Positions 31,660 to 40,578 of a stretch of DNA of 40,872 nt are shown one piece after another. The DNA is from Candidatus Obscuribacter sp. (GTDB taxonomy: Bacteria; Cyanobacteriota; Vampirovibrionia; Obscuribacterales; Obscuribacteraceae). The position numbers were made by a program, and so were the translations under genes. The notes beneath the pieces were generated by a model. That model saw nothing but the letters and a program-made list of their open reading frames with translations, was not told the origin of the DNA and ran no database searches. The DNA is taken from positions 1 to 40,872 of the forward strand of contig JADYXS010000107.1 in the NCBI GenBank assembly GCA_021772155.1, written 5' to 3'. How positions within the stretch are numbered: position 1 is the first letter of the stretch; the number at the start of each line of letters is the position of its first letter.

Positions 31660-33111
31660 TCAGCGAGTAGGTAGCGTGAACCAAAACCCGGTACCGCCAA
31701 TAGTTGATCTGGCGCCAATCGATCCGCCGTGCGCTTCGACCAGCAACTTGCAGATGTACAGCCCTAGCCCGCTGCCACCGGATACGGTGTTCTCTAGCTG
31801 CGAAAAACGCTTAAACAACTTCTCGTGATCCTCCGGCTTCAGTCCACCGGCTTCATCCGTAACTGTGAGCTCGTAACGTTCGGAGTGAGAACAACCCGCC
31901 AGTGTAACTTTCGAATTCTCCGGCGAGAACTTGATGGCATTTGACAGAAGATTGATTAACACTTGAGTTATCCTATCTTGATCTGCCACCACATTTGATG
32001 CGTCCGCAATCGATACGATAAGCTGAATACCTTTCGCCTCAGCCAGTCCACTCACAGCATCAACGGATTTTTGCACCAAGGAGTTGACTTCAATGGGCTG
32101 TCTATTTAGTTTGAGCGTACCGGAGTCTAGCTGCTCGAGATCGAGGAAGGACGATGCAAGCCTCATTAAACGGTCTATCTCGGAATTGACCTTGTGCAAT
32201 TTGTTCAACGCTTTTTCCGGTAAGACGTCCTTACCGGTCTCTTCCACGTAGGATATAGACAGCCCTACGGAAGTAAGCGGCGAGCGCAAATCATGGCTGA
32301 TCATCGCGTACATGGAGCGCTGCCGCTGCTCGGCCTCAACACGCGCCTCTGCCATTTTGCGGAACTCGGCGTCAAGTTCGCCCAGTTCGTCATTACCGCC
32401 TACAACCACCATCTCAGGCTTGCCGCTTGAAAACGCGGATATGTTGATCATCAGTTTCCGCAGCCTATTCAGCGTATTGCGACCAAAATAGACTGCCAAA
32501 AGGAGCACTATCACTGTATCGACGATTGCAAAAGTAGTGATTGAATCCCGCAGTCTCAGCCTTTCTTCAAAGGCTTTTGGTTGAAACTGAGCTTCTACCT
32601 TTCCGTACTTATCGAGCAGGTAGTCTTCGTCGGATATCGCGCGTGCAAGAGATGTAGCGAGATCGTCCAACGCTTCGGGCTCGGAAATGAATTCTGCAAA
32701 AGCGGGTTTGTCGGTTCGTTTGCCGTATGCCCCCATGATGTCCAAGAAGACATTTTGCAAGTGCGTGGAAGTTCTGCAGTAGTCTTCCACTTTCGCCGCA
32801 CTTTCCTTGTCGTCCCGCGTGGCTTCGCGTAATCGCTCCAGGCTGTTCTCTGCGATGGCCTTGAGGCGCGGCACTTGCGCCTGGGCCAGCTTGGCGCCAT
32901 CTATACGTTGGACCGCTATCAGCATGTTGTATTTTGCGAAGCACGATCGCACTTCCTGGCAAGAAGCGATTACCTGTTTCGCTCTGGATTCGCGCGTTGC
33001 AGCTTCGTCTAATTGCTGCAAATTAGAGACCAAGAGATAGGCGAATCCCAACTGGCAAAGCAGAGGCACCCCAAGTAAGATGGCGGCTTGATATCTCAAT
33101 TGCACCGTCAA
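31660..33111 (-). CDS. Sensor histidine kinase
   Basis: A 483-residue inner-membrane kinase. TM1 is at ~9-28, a ~160-residue periplasmic helical sensor (four-helix or CHASE3-like) follows, and TM2 is at ~193-209. A HAMP-like segment (~210-262) leads to HisKA with phospho-acceptor H273 in ISHDLRSPLT, and the ATPase domain has an N box (LINLLSNAIKF, N387/N391). The G1 box reads DEAGGL (D419) where DxGxG is usual, with Ala for the first Gly. G2 is GGSGLGL (445-451). The TTG start at 33111 has AGGAG closely upstream. No response regulator is adjacent, so it is an orphan kinase. Its 3' end overlaps the frame of the molybdoenzyme remnant. Confidence 0.93.
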   Translation of the reverse strand: MTVQLRYQAAILLGVPLLCQLGFAYLLVSNLQQLDEAATRESRAKQVIASCQEVRSCFAKYNMLIAVQRIDGAKLAQAQVPRLKAIAENSLERLREATRDDKESAAKVEDYCRTSTHLQNVFLDIMGAYGKRTDKPAFAEFISEPEALDDLATSLARAISDEDYLLDKYGKVEAQFQPKAFEERLRLRDSITTFAIVDTVIVLLLAVYFGRNTLNRLRKLMINISAFSSGKPEMVVVGGNDELGELDAEFRKMAEARVEAEQRQRSMYAMISHDLRSPLTSVGLSISYVEETGKDVLPEKALNKLHKVNSEIDRLMRLASSFLDLEQLDSGTLKLNRQPIEVNSLVQKSVDAVSGLAEAKGIQLIVSIADASNVVADQDRITQVLINLLSNAIKFSPENSKVTLAGCSHSERYELTVTDEAGGLKPEDHEKLFKRFSQLENTVSGGSGLGLYICKLLVEAHGGSIGARSTIGGTGFWFTLPTR

Positions 33112-33226
33112 ACTTCTCCTGCTGCGGGTACAATGAAAGCATACCCGAAGGGTGAGTAGTTACCCCCCTGTTTAACTGATGCTTTTCGTTCATCCATTCG
33201 AATCGACCGGTGTTGCCTCAGTGAGA

Positions 33227-34402
33227 ATGCACATGGCATATTTTACGCGATGGCTATTAATCATCCTCCTCGCTGTTCCAGCGGTGCTTTGCTGGCATGA
33301 GGCACCAGCGATCGCAAATGAACCACTGTGGGTTGAACATGCCCGTCAGGGAAATAAGGAATTAGAGCAAAAGAGCTGGAACCAAGCCGAAGTGCAGTTT
33401 CGCTTGGCATTGAGAAACCTCAGGAATCATCCGGATCCTGCCACCAATCTCAACTTGTCCATGAACCTTTCAATGGCGCTATGTGGTGCCCGCCGCTTTG
33501 ACGAAGCGCTGGATGTACTGGCCGAAGTTGAAAAGAATTTGGATAACGTGTTCGTCAACAAACAGTTAATTCATTTGAGGTTGCAACGTCGACGTCGGGA
33601 CGTACTTGATGCCGCTAACCGGCAGTTTGAGGCGATTCTGGAACAGAAAAAAGCCGTCGACCTTATGGACAAAGATTTTGTACTTGAGAGTCTTCCATAC
33701 CTTGACGAACTCAACGCACTAGAGATGCTCTACTTGAAGGTCGGCGACATCGATAATGCAAATAAAGTATGGTCGCAAATGGAATCTCGCGGGATGGCCA
33801 CGGAACCGAGATTACATGCTGCATGGAAGGATTTCAAAGAACAGAGACGAACACTTCTTCTTGGTGCGCTCAGCCAAAAGTTGCCTCCGACAGACCTCGC
33901 CGCCGCTGTGGCGGCGATTGAAAAGCTTCCTCGCAATGAGATGACGAATATTGAGAGGCAGATTTATCTGAATGCTCTAGCGCCCTTGTTTTGGCAACGA
34001 GTGAACAGAAACGAACTCGATCGCATTACGTTAGATTTGGGCGACGCATATCTGGCGAACTGTAGCCAGAGGATCTTGCTTGAACGCGTTCAAGTAGCAT
34101 CGATAACAGCATTAGTTGAAGCCACGCTCGGAAATCTCGATAGCGCCGAACGCAGGTTAGCGCGAATCGACCTGCCGGCCAATTCTTTGAATTTAACCGA
34201 AGATCTCAACGGCTTTGTTCAAGCGCGAACCAAATTAGCACAGGTGTACCGAGATCGGAATCAAATGCGGCACGCTGCTAGCCAGCTTACGGCTTTGAAG
34301 AAGATTCTGGCGACACAATCGAAAATTCCAAATCATTCACAGACTATCGACACATGGATCAAGGACTTTAAAAATCTCAAGCTCCCCGTACCCATCACCT
34401 GA
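33227..34402 (+). CDS. Exported helical-repeat (TPR-like) protein
   Basis: A signal peptide or anchor at the N-terminus (TRWLLIILLAVPAVLCWHEAPAIA) is followed by ~360 residues of paired amphipathic helices. Early units look TPR-like: LWVEHARQGNKELEQKSWNQAEVQFRLALR, MNLSMALCGARRFDEALDVLAEVEKN and LEMLYLKVGDIDNANKVWSQMES. It probably acts as a periplasmic or membrane scaffold for protein contacts. The ATG at 33227 is preferred because it starts directly at the signal peptide; in-frame ATGs at 33179 and 33233 are alternatives. It is divergent from the histidine kinase and 132 nt upstream of the giant gene, with which it may be expressed. Confidence 0.7.
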   Translation: MHMAYFTRWLLIILLAVPAVLCWHEAPAIANEPLWVEHARQGNKELEQKSWNQAEVQFRLALRNLRNHPDPATNLNLSMNLSMALCGARRFDEALDVLAEVEKNLDNVFVNKQLIHLRLQRRRRDVLDAANRQFEAILEQKKAVDLMDKDFVLESLPYLDELNALEMLYLKVGDIDNANKVWSQMESRGMATEPRLHAAWKDFKEQRRTLLLGALSQKLPPTDLAAAVAAIEKLPRNEMTNIERQIYLNALAPLFWQRVNRNELDRITLDLGDAYLANCSQRILLERVQVASITALVEATLGNLDSAERRLARIDLPANSLNLTEDLNGFVQARTKLAQVYRDRNQMRHAASQLTALKKILATQSKIPNHSQTIDTWIKDFKNLKLPVPIT

Positions 34403-34439
34403 CCTCATAAACGCCCTCAGGTTCAATCCAAATATACGG

Positions 34440-34457
34440 TGGTCACGTTGCAGCCAC
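34440..34457. repeat. 18-nt direct repeat flanking the giant gene (left)
   Basis: TGGTCACGTTGCAGCCAC recurs with one mismatch at 40501-40518, just beyond the end of the giant gene. The pair brackets 6 kb and may mark an acquired unit or be a shared regulatory site. Confidence 0.45.
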
Positions 34458-34534
34458 GATGATATTTATATGCTTTCCGCGGCAAGGGTCGGGGCGCAGC
34501 CAGAATGGCTGCAGTAAATGCGGGGGCAAGGCTG

Positions 34535-37500
34535 ATGAACAAGCAAGATTGTCCTGACCGCTCTGACTGTCCCCTGCGGGGCTCTTCTGGCGACGAACGT
34601 GAAGCAGCCTCCGCTAATCTCATTGGCGAAGTTTTTGCCAAATGGCTCGATGAGCGAAAAGGAGAAGCGTCCCGTACCGCGAAGGATACCGTCCAGCAGA
34701 TTGCTTTTAAGCAAGATGGCCCCGCCAAGCAAGATGGATCTGTCAATCCACTAAAGGTCCCCGACTTGCCGCAGTTGTCGATTAAGGCAGACGGCACCAT
34801 TAATCCCAATGATAGAAGTAGTGCAGATGCATTACGAATCGGACCTAATGCACAAACAGAAAGCGGATTGTGGCACCCAGAACGCAGCGTCACTCGCATG
34901 TCCAGTGCAGAGATTTCGAGATTGCGGCTGCAACTCGGTAATCACCCGCGTCCATTTGCGGAGCCGGCGGTAGTAAGTGAATTTGTTGAGACCATTATGT
35001 CGCGCACGGAAAAGTGGGGTACGGAAGCAGAGCGCCACGCCACAAAGTTGACTGAAACACAAAATGCCCTTAACACTGCTCTGCAATCGCTGGAGAGTCA
35101 GGTCTTAAGTGATAAGACGAGATTGCCTATCGGCACCGAATATTCGGCTGAAGCTCTAATGAAGGCAACCGAGAACAATATCGCGAATCGTAAAATAGTC
35201 GATCGCTATCTCGAATGCAGAGAGGCATTCGCTCTGGAAAGTAAAGACCTCAAAATCATTCTCGATAAACGACTGGCAGAACTGCAATTGGGTGTCAACG
35301 AGTTTTCAGCGAAAAACGGTTTGGCGGCTGTCAAATTGGAACGCTATGGAAACATCGCCGGCGGTGATGGTGCCTACCGGGATGGTGTGGTAAAGCTTCG
35401 TTCAGCCGATCTACTTCATGCCAAAAACGGCCGCTTGGTAGAAGCGCTTTACCATGAAATCGGTGGGCACGCCTACCACGACACACAAGTGTTGAGGCTG
35501 GCAGCCGATCAGTTGAAGATAGGCAAGAACCCATCGCGCGAGGATATTGCCAGTGTCTCAGAGCGATACCGAGAATTGACGCGACACACCGCATCATCGG
35601 TTCGTGAGGATCACTGGAACAAGTTCCTGATGGAGACTCTTCGAATACGCGACGGGAATAACTTTAGTCCTGCGGAAACCACTGCCGCCACAAAGATAGC
35701 CGAATCACTGAGCAAAAACGACGGTTCAGTCGGCATCATCATGCAGGAAAGTACCAGTAACTTTCGAATCGTCAGTCGCGCTCTCCAATCGCTGGGTGAT
35801 AATCCCGGCTCCGCTAAACGATTGATTCAACAATTAGCGCAGTTTGATCCGCAGGGAACGATGTGCGTTCGTTTGTTTGGGAGTAAGCAACCACCAAATC
35901 AGGTGCGCGAGCTCATTGATCAATACAACACTAGTAAACAAGGCACTGGGCAGTTTGACGAGAAGAATGCCCGGGCCGTCCTGGAAAAGCAACTGCAACA
36001 ACGACTTACTAACATCAATTTAGATCGCCAGAGTGCCTACGCGCAGTACATGTCGCCGCTACATGAACAGGAAGGACTGTTGGTCGAAAATCAGGCACGC
36101 CTGTTTGCCAAATCACGCGGTGCGCTTGACGATGTAGCAAGATTTGTTCTTCCGACTGAGGTGGCTGGACCGGACCTGCTTCCTGGGCAGAACGAAATCG
36201 GTATCAGTCACGATTACAAAACCAATACTTTCAAGGCAACCGGTATACCATTTAACGCACAGACTGCCAACGAAATCATCGGACGCATCGAGCGTGCTGA
36301 TAGTGCAGCGGATGCAACCAAAATTCTGAAGGGCTGCACACATCCTCAGGATCTGACCTCCGAACAAACTCTAAGGCTATTGAAAGTAGCTCGTGAAAAA
36401 TTCGGGACTAATCAACAAAAGATGAATTCTGCAGTGCTTGCCGGTGTCGCTGATAATATCGCCTCACTCAAAACGCTTGGAAGTGATGTCGGACCGCTGG
36501 TTAAGGAATTCGTAAAGAGCATAGGCAACATCAACTCTGCAGAGAAACAAGGCGAAGCACTTTTATGTTTGCTCGGCGCGGTGCCGAAGGAAGGTCATGA
36601 AGAAGCAATTATCCATTTTAGAAATGCGACGGAAGCACTCAAGATTGCGAAAGCTGGTCTAAGCGCCAATTTTGCAGGATTCGATACCGTTCACAAAGCC
36701 AACGCTTTAGCCGGTTTACTGGCTCTGAACAACAAAGCCATTCCCAAGCACACGGATGTGATCCTCAAGGCTGCTGATCGAGAAACCCTATCGATGATGG
36801 AACGCGCAAAAGGTGACATGAAGCATTTTGACGGCGCACTGAAAGATTTTGATGAAGTGCTCAAGCTGCATTGTGCGAAACTCCCAGCTGATGCGAAGCC
36901 AGATGCCATGAAAAACGCAGTCCGCGGCCTCGTGAATTATGCCCAAAAACACGATTCATTCGCAAGGTCACTGACCAGGATTTTGGGGACCAATATCCCA
37001 GCATCAGATACAAGATTGGTCGATTTTCTTGTAATGCACTTCGCCGGCGTCAGCGCGGAACACCGAAAGGAATTAATGAGGACTATTTTGGCAGACGCCA
37101 AACAATCACACCCAATGATCGGGGAAAGTGTCGATGCACATTTGAAATCTCTGAACTCTGCACTTGAGACTCATAAAAACACAGCCGCGACTTTGTCTGC
37201 ATTGCGACCTGAATTCATTACCCGGCTCGACGACAGCTCACTTGAACGTCTTGAGCGCGCACTGCAAAGACAGCTTGCGGCAACAGAAACAGGAGCGCTT
37301 CAATCAACGAAGGACTTAGTAACAAGCCTGTTGGAAAAAGCTTACGGTACAGGCAGTCGCGAAACAAATGACAAACGCGCAGCATTAGAAAAGCTGTTTG
37401 CATCCACACCGGAGGCGGATCGCCCTTATCTCGTGCAAGTGCTCAAAGAGCGCGAGAGCTTTCTGTCCATGCGCGGTGTTCGAGCCGACCTGCTGAAACT

Positions 37501-40459
37501 GGCCTTGTCCATCGAGCCTCACACTCGTGCAGTTTCTGACAGGCTAGAAAAATTTAGACCGGGACAACGAATACCTTTGCACATATCTGGAAACGGATCC
37601 GAGGGACAAGCGTGGGGTTATCTCCTTAGGAAAACTGCGGGCATTGGTATAGACGTAGCAATCAACGGCGACGGAGGTCGCGGTCTTTTTCTCGACAATC
37701 CGCAGCAGCAAGCAGAATTCAGAGCTGAATTGTTTCGGGACGGTAAGCTGATTCCCGGCATGGAAAGTAGGGTTGCAAGCCAAGTCAGCTCCGGGCTGAA
37801 CGTTCTGGATCTGGCACATATTGTTGCCGAAGGTTCAGTTCCGGAAGCGGTCAAAGCGAAAGTCGATCAAGCCATCGCCACCATGAAGTCCAGTGGGACT
37901 CAACCAGAACCGTTTGTTGGCGTCCAAAATGCTATTGATCGCACTTTAGTTAATACGTCCGAGCTACCGCAAGGGCGGCCGACTCGTGAAGCCACTGCAC
38001 AAGCCATGCTCGACCTTAGCCGCAAACAAAGCGTTCATGACCAGGTGTTGGGGCGCGATATGTCCGGGCAACAAATTGCCTTTATGTACGATCGGCTTGC
38101 GCAGCGAGTTAGCATGCCCGAGCTGATGAGCCGCGCCAAGGATGTGAACAAGCAATTAACCGAAAAGTTTGGCACCGCGGGTATGAAAGATGTCGTATTT
38201 ATCAGCGCATTGAAGATAGATCCGATCAACCCTTCGAGAATCGATGATGGCAGCAATCTGTTGGCGACGACGATTTTCAAAAAAGCAAACAACTATCCGG
38301 AAGGAAAGGGCACTGGCCCGAGCTTCATGTCGATGGGTGAAGTCGCTGCAATGTCTACGCACGAACGGGCCGGCAAGAAATTCGTCATTCTGGAAGACGT
38401 GATTTACTCGGGAGGGCAGGCTGAAAAAACTTTGAAAATTGCGGAGGCGCGGTTGCCGGGCGCGGATTTGACATTTGCGGCGCTCGGAACACATGCCGAG
38501 GGCAACAGTGCACTCAAGGAAAACGCGCATAGAGTTGTCACTCCTTCCGCCGCCACATTTCCTGTTTTTGAATCGGTACGGTCGGCGGGGACGTCATTGC
38601 TGACAGAAGTATATGGAACCAAACTAACACCAATCCAGAAGGAGGCTATGGGCGACGTGGTTCGGATATTGTCGGATCGTGCCAACCACGGCGAATTCGC
38701 GTCACGTATAGTGACACCATTCATTGTTCCCAACAACAATTCGACGCAGCTAAACCAATTTTTCGGCGACCATCTTGGAATTCCTGCAGCTCACGTCCAC
38801 ATGGAGTCCATTCCTAGCAATCGTTACACCCAAGATCTTTACAGCTGGGCTCATGGTGACAGGTCGATTGCCAGGAGCTCTTCGCACAGCATGCCTGTCC
38901 CGCTCGATTACAAATGCATCACTCTCGGCAAGACATCGATGCTTTTGCGTCCCGGGGCTCAAGCAATTGAGTTCGGTAGATCGAACTTCGGGGCTGACTA
39001 TAAGTGGATCAGTGACAAACATAGACGCATGGGAGTCGATGCTGATGGAAAAGCGTACATCATAGATGGTGTCATCAACCCAGAAGGCACTTTGCGCCCG
39101 TCCAAAAACGGCACACTCGTGAATGATGTGAAAATTACGCCTGGTGTAAAAACCTACCTGGGTGACTTTGACACCATCAAAATCGGTGATGATGTATTCC
39201 GAGTGGTGGTGCAAGAACCCTTCAAGCCACAGCCCCTTGATAGAGGAACGCAAGAACACGCGCTCCTTCAATCAAACCATTTCTCGCGGTTTCACCGCGT
39301 CAGCGGAATTCTGTCCGATGGCTATCTCTGCGCAGGCAAGAACGCCGTGCACGGACCTGATGGACTACCGCTAAATCGACTCAGCCGTGAAGTTATTGTC
39401 GTCGATCGCCTTAACGACCCAGTTCTTCGACGCACCATAGCAGAAGCCAAATATCTGTTCGGCACGTTTGAACCTGAACAGAGAGCCGAGCACTTAAATA
39501 AGTGGGTCAGAGAGCTGATGAAGCCGCCGAATATGAACGAGGTCGAGCTGAATGCCTGGTCGATGGCAATGCGTTCACAGCTTAAAGGCGAAAGAATACC
39601 GCTCGGCGATCTTATCGTGGAAGGCAAGGGCGTGTGCCGGCATCAAGCGCTTTTGATGAAGGTGTTATGCGATGAACTTGGATTGAAAGCCACACTGATA
39701 CGCGGATCTATGCATCAGAACGGCGATCCAACTCACGCCTGGGTGGAAATTGAACTACCAAAGGAAGTCCGTCCGCGCGTTTACGATTCTAGAAACCGGA
39801 TAAATGGCGCGCCGTACAATAGTCCGCAAACTGCTGGCATGACACCTGGTTCTGACCTGGGTGCTGCGCGAGGACAAATCGTTCCTGCCGAACCGTTGGC
39901 ACTGACAAAGGCAGGAAGCGCCAGTAACCCAGGTAGCGTGGAGGTTTCTGTAACACCGCCGCTTCGCCTTAACACTTCGCGCGTTTCCGAGCCAACCCAG
40001 ACAGCCAGGGCCCTTGACCAAGCAACACCGTCAACGGCTAACGATTCGGTGCGGCAATCCAATGAGGCGAGGACTTATACAGAAATGTATAAAACTGCAA
40101 TTGTCGAAGATCGGGCAGCATTGGATGCTCTGGAGCGGAAGCAAGGTCCAGAACGCAATCAGATGGAGGTAGAACAGATTAAAACACTGAAGGAGCGCAT
40201 AAACACTTACGAATTGATGCACGCGCGAGTATCCAATCCCCAACATGCCGATCATGCTAGTACCGTTGAAAGTGTTCGCAGTGCAATTGAAGCGTCGCAA
40301 AAACCGACCGCTAGAGCAGGTCCAGGAGCTGCGCGCGGGAAGTTACTCGCGCTGACACATGTAGCCGGCTTGCTGATGGATCAACACCAGAAACTCGTAA
40401 AGCCGGCACAGCGAATTCCGGTTCATTTACCTCCCACCGCTCGTGCAAAACCTCGTTGA
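34535..40459 (+). CDS. Giant multidomain protein: PRTase-like, FHA and transglutaminase-like domains
   Basis: A 1974-residue protein without signal peptide or membrane segment. In order: a polar N-terminus; a region with HEIGGH (307-312) in LYHEIGGHAYHD, a possible HExxGH-type zinc site; about 850 residues of mainly helical sequence. Then a phosphoribosyltransferase-like domain with FVILEDVIYSGGQAEKTL (E1287-D1288), matching the orotate-PRTase PRPP loop. An FHA domain follows (~1465-1565) with GRS (R1482, S1483), SDKH (S1493, H1496) and NGT (1525-1527), the phosphothreonine-binding residues. A transglutaminase/EDR1-like domain has VCRHQA (C1701), THAW (H1734) and YDSRN (D1751), a likely Cys-His-Asp triad. 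The tail is coiled-coil-like (~1850-1930). Start at ATG 34535 (AAGG/GGGG upstream) or ATG 34505. Function unknown; signalling or effector roles are inference. Confidence 0.8.
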   Translation: MNKQDCPDRSDCPLRGSSGDEREAASANLIGEVFAKWLDERKGEASRTAKDTVQQIAFKQDGPAKQDGSVNPLKVPDLPQLSIKADGTINPNDRSSADALRIGPNAQTESGLWHPERSVTRMSSAEISRLRLQLGNHPRPFAEPAVVSEFVETIMSRTEKWGTEAERHATKLTETQNALNTALQSLESQVLSDKTRLPIGTEYSAEALMKATENNIANRKIVDRYLECREAFALESKDLKIILDKRLAELQLGVNEFSAKNGLAAVKLERYGNIAGGDGAYRDGVVKLRSADLLHAKNGRLVEALYHEIGGHAYHDTQVLRLAADQLKIGKNPSREDIASVSERYRELTRHTASSVREDHWNKFLMETLRIRDGNNFSPAETTAATKIAESLSKNDGSVGIIMQESTSNFRIVSRALQSLGDNPGSAKRLIQQLAQFDPQGTMCVRLFGSKQPPNQVRELIDQYNTSKQGTGQFDEKNARAVLEKQLQQRLTNINLDRQSAYAQYMSPLHEQEGLLVENQARLFAKSRGALDDVARFVLPTEVAGPDLLPGQNEIGISHDYKTNTFKATGIPFNAQTANEIIGRIERADSAADATKILKGCTHPQDLTSEQTLRLLKVAREKFGTNQQKMNSAVLAGVADNIASLKTLGSDVGPLVKEFVKSIGNINSAEKQGEALLCLLGAVPKEGHEEAIIHFRNATEALKIAKAGLSANFAGFDTVHKANALAGLLALNNKAIPKHTDVILKAADRETLSMMERAKGDMKHFDGALKDFDEVLKLHCAKLPADAKPDAMKNAVRGLVNYAQKHDSFARSLTRILGTNIPASDTRLVDFLVMHFAGVSAEHRKELMRTILADAKQSHPMIGESVDAHLKSLNSALETHKNTAATLSALRPEFITRLDDSSLERLERALQRQLAATETGALQSTKDLVTSLLEKAYGTGSRETNDKRAALEKLFASTPEADRPYLVQVLKERESFLSMRGVRADLLKLALSIEPHTRAVSDRLEKFRPGQRIPLHISGNGSEGQAWGYLLRKTAGIGIDVAINGDGGRGLFLDNPQQQAEFRAELFRDGKLIPGMESRVASQVSSGLNVLDLAHIVAEGSVPEAVKAKVDQAIATMKSSGTQPEPFVGVQNAIDRTLVNTSELPQGRPTREATAQAMLDLSRKQSVHDQVLGRDMSGQQIAFMYDRLAQRVSMPELMSRAKDVNKQLTEKFGTAGMKDVVFISALKIDPINPSRIDDGSNLLATTIFKKANNYPEGKGTGPSFMSMGEVAAMSTHERAGKKFVILEDVIYSGGQAEKTLKIAEARLPGADLTFAALGTHAEGNSALKENAHRVVTPSAATFPVFESVRSAGTSLLTEVYGTKLTPIQKEAMGDVVRILSDRANHGEFASRIVTPFIVPNNNSTQLNQFFGDHLGIPAAHVHMESIPSNRYTQDLYSWAHGDRSIARSSSHSMPVPLDYKCITLGKTSMLLRPGAQAIEFGRSNFGADYKWISDKHRRMGVDADGKAYIIDGVINPEGTLRPSKNGTLVNDVKITPGVKTYLGDFDTIKIGDDVFRVVVQEPFKPQPLDRGTQEHALLQSNHFSRFHRVSGILSDGYLCAGKNAVHGPDGLPLNRLSREVIVVDRLNDPVLRRTIAEAKYLFGTFEPEQRAEHLNKWVRELMKPPNMNEVELNAWSMAMRSQLKGERIPLGDLIVEGKGVCRHQALLMKVLCDELGLKATLIRGSMHQNGDPTHAWVEIELPKEVRPRVYDSRNRINGAPYNSPQTAGMTPGSDLGAARGQIVPAEPLALTKAGSASNPGSVEVSVTPPLRLNTSRVSEPTQTARALDQATPSTANDSVRQSNEARTYTEMYKTAIVEDRAALDALERKQGPERNQMEVEQIKTLKERINTYELMHARVSNPQHADHASTVESVRSAIEASQKPTARAGPGAARGKLLALTHVAGLLMDQHQKLVKPAQRIPVHLPPTARAKPR

Positions 40460-40500
40460 GAACTCGCTTCTAAAGACAGCCTGCAGGCTCATGCATAGGA

Positions 40501-40525
40501 TGGTCACGTTGCCGCCACAGTGACC
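40501..40525. repeat. 18-nt direct repeat (right) with inverted repeat
   Basis: TGGTCACGTTGCCGCCAC (40501-40518) matches 34440-34457 at 17 of 18 positions. Here GGTCAC (40502-40507) also pairs with GTGACC (40520-40525), forming a 6-bp hairpin just downstream of the giant gene. Confidence 0.45.
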
Positions 40526-40578
40526 GACCTATTCTTGCGTCATAGACGTAGCAATACATCGTTTCTCAGGGCAGGCAG

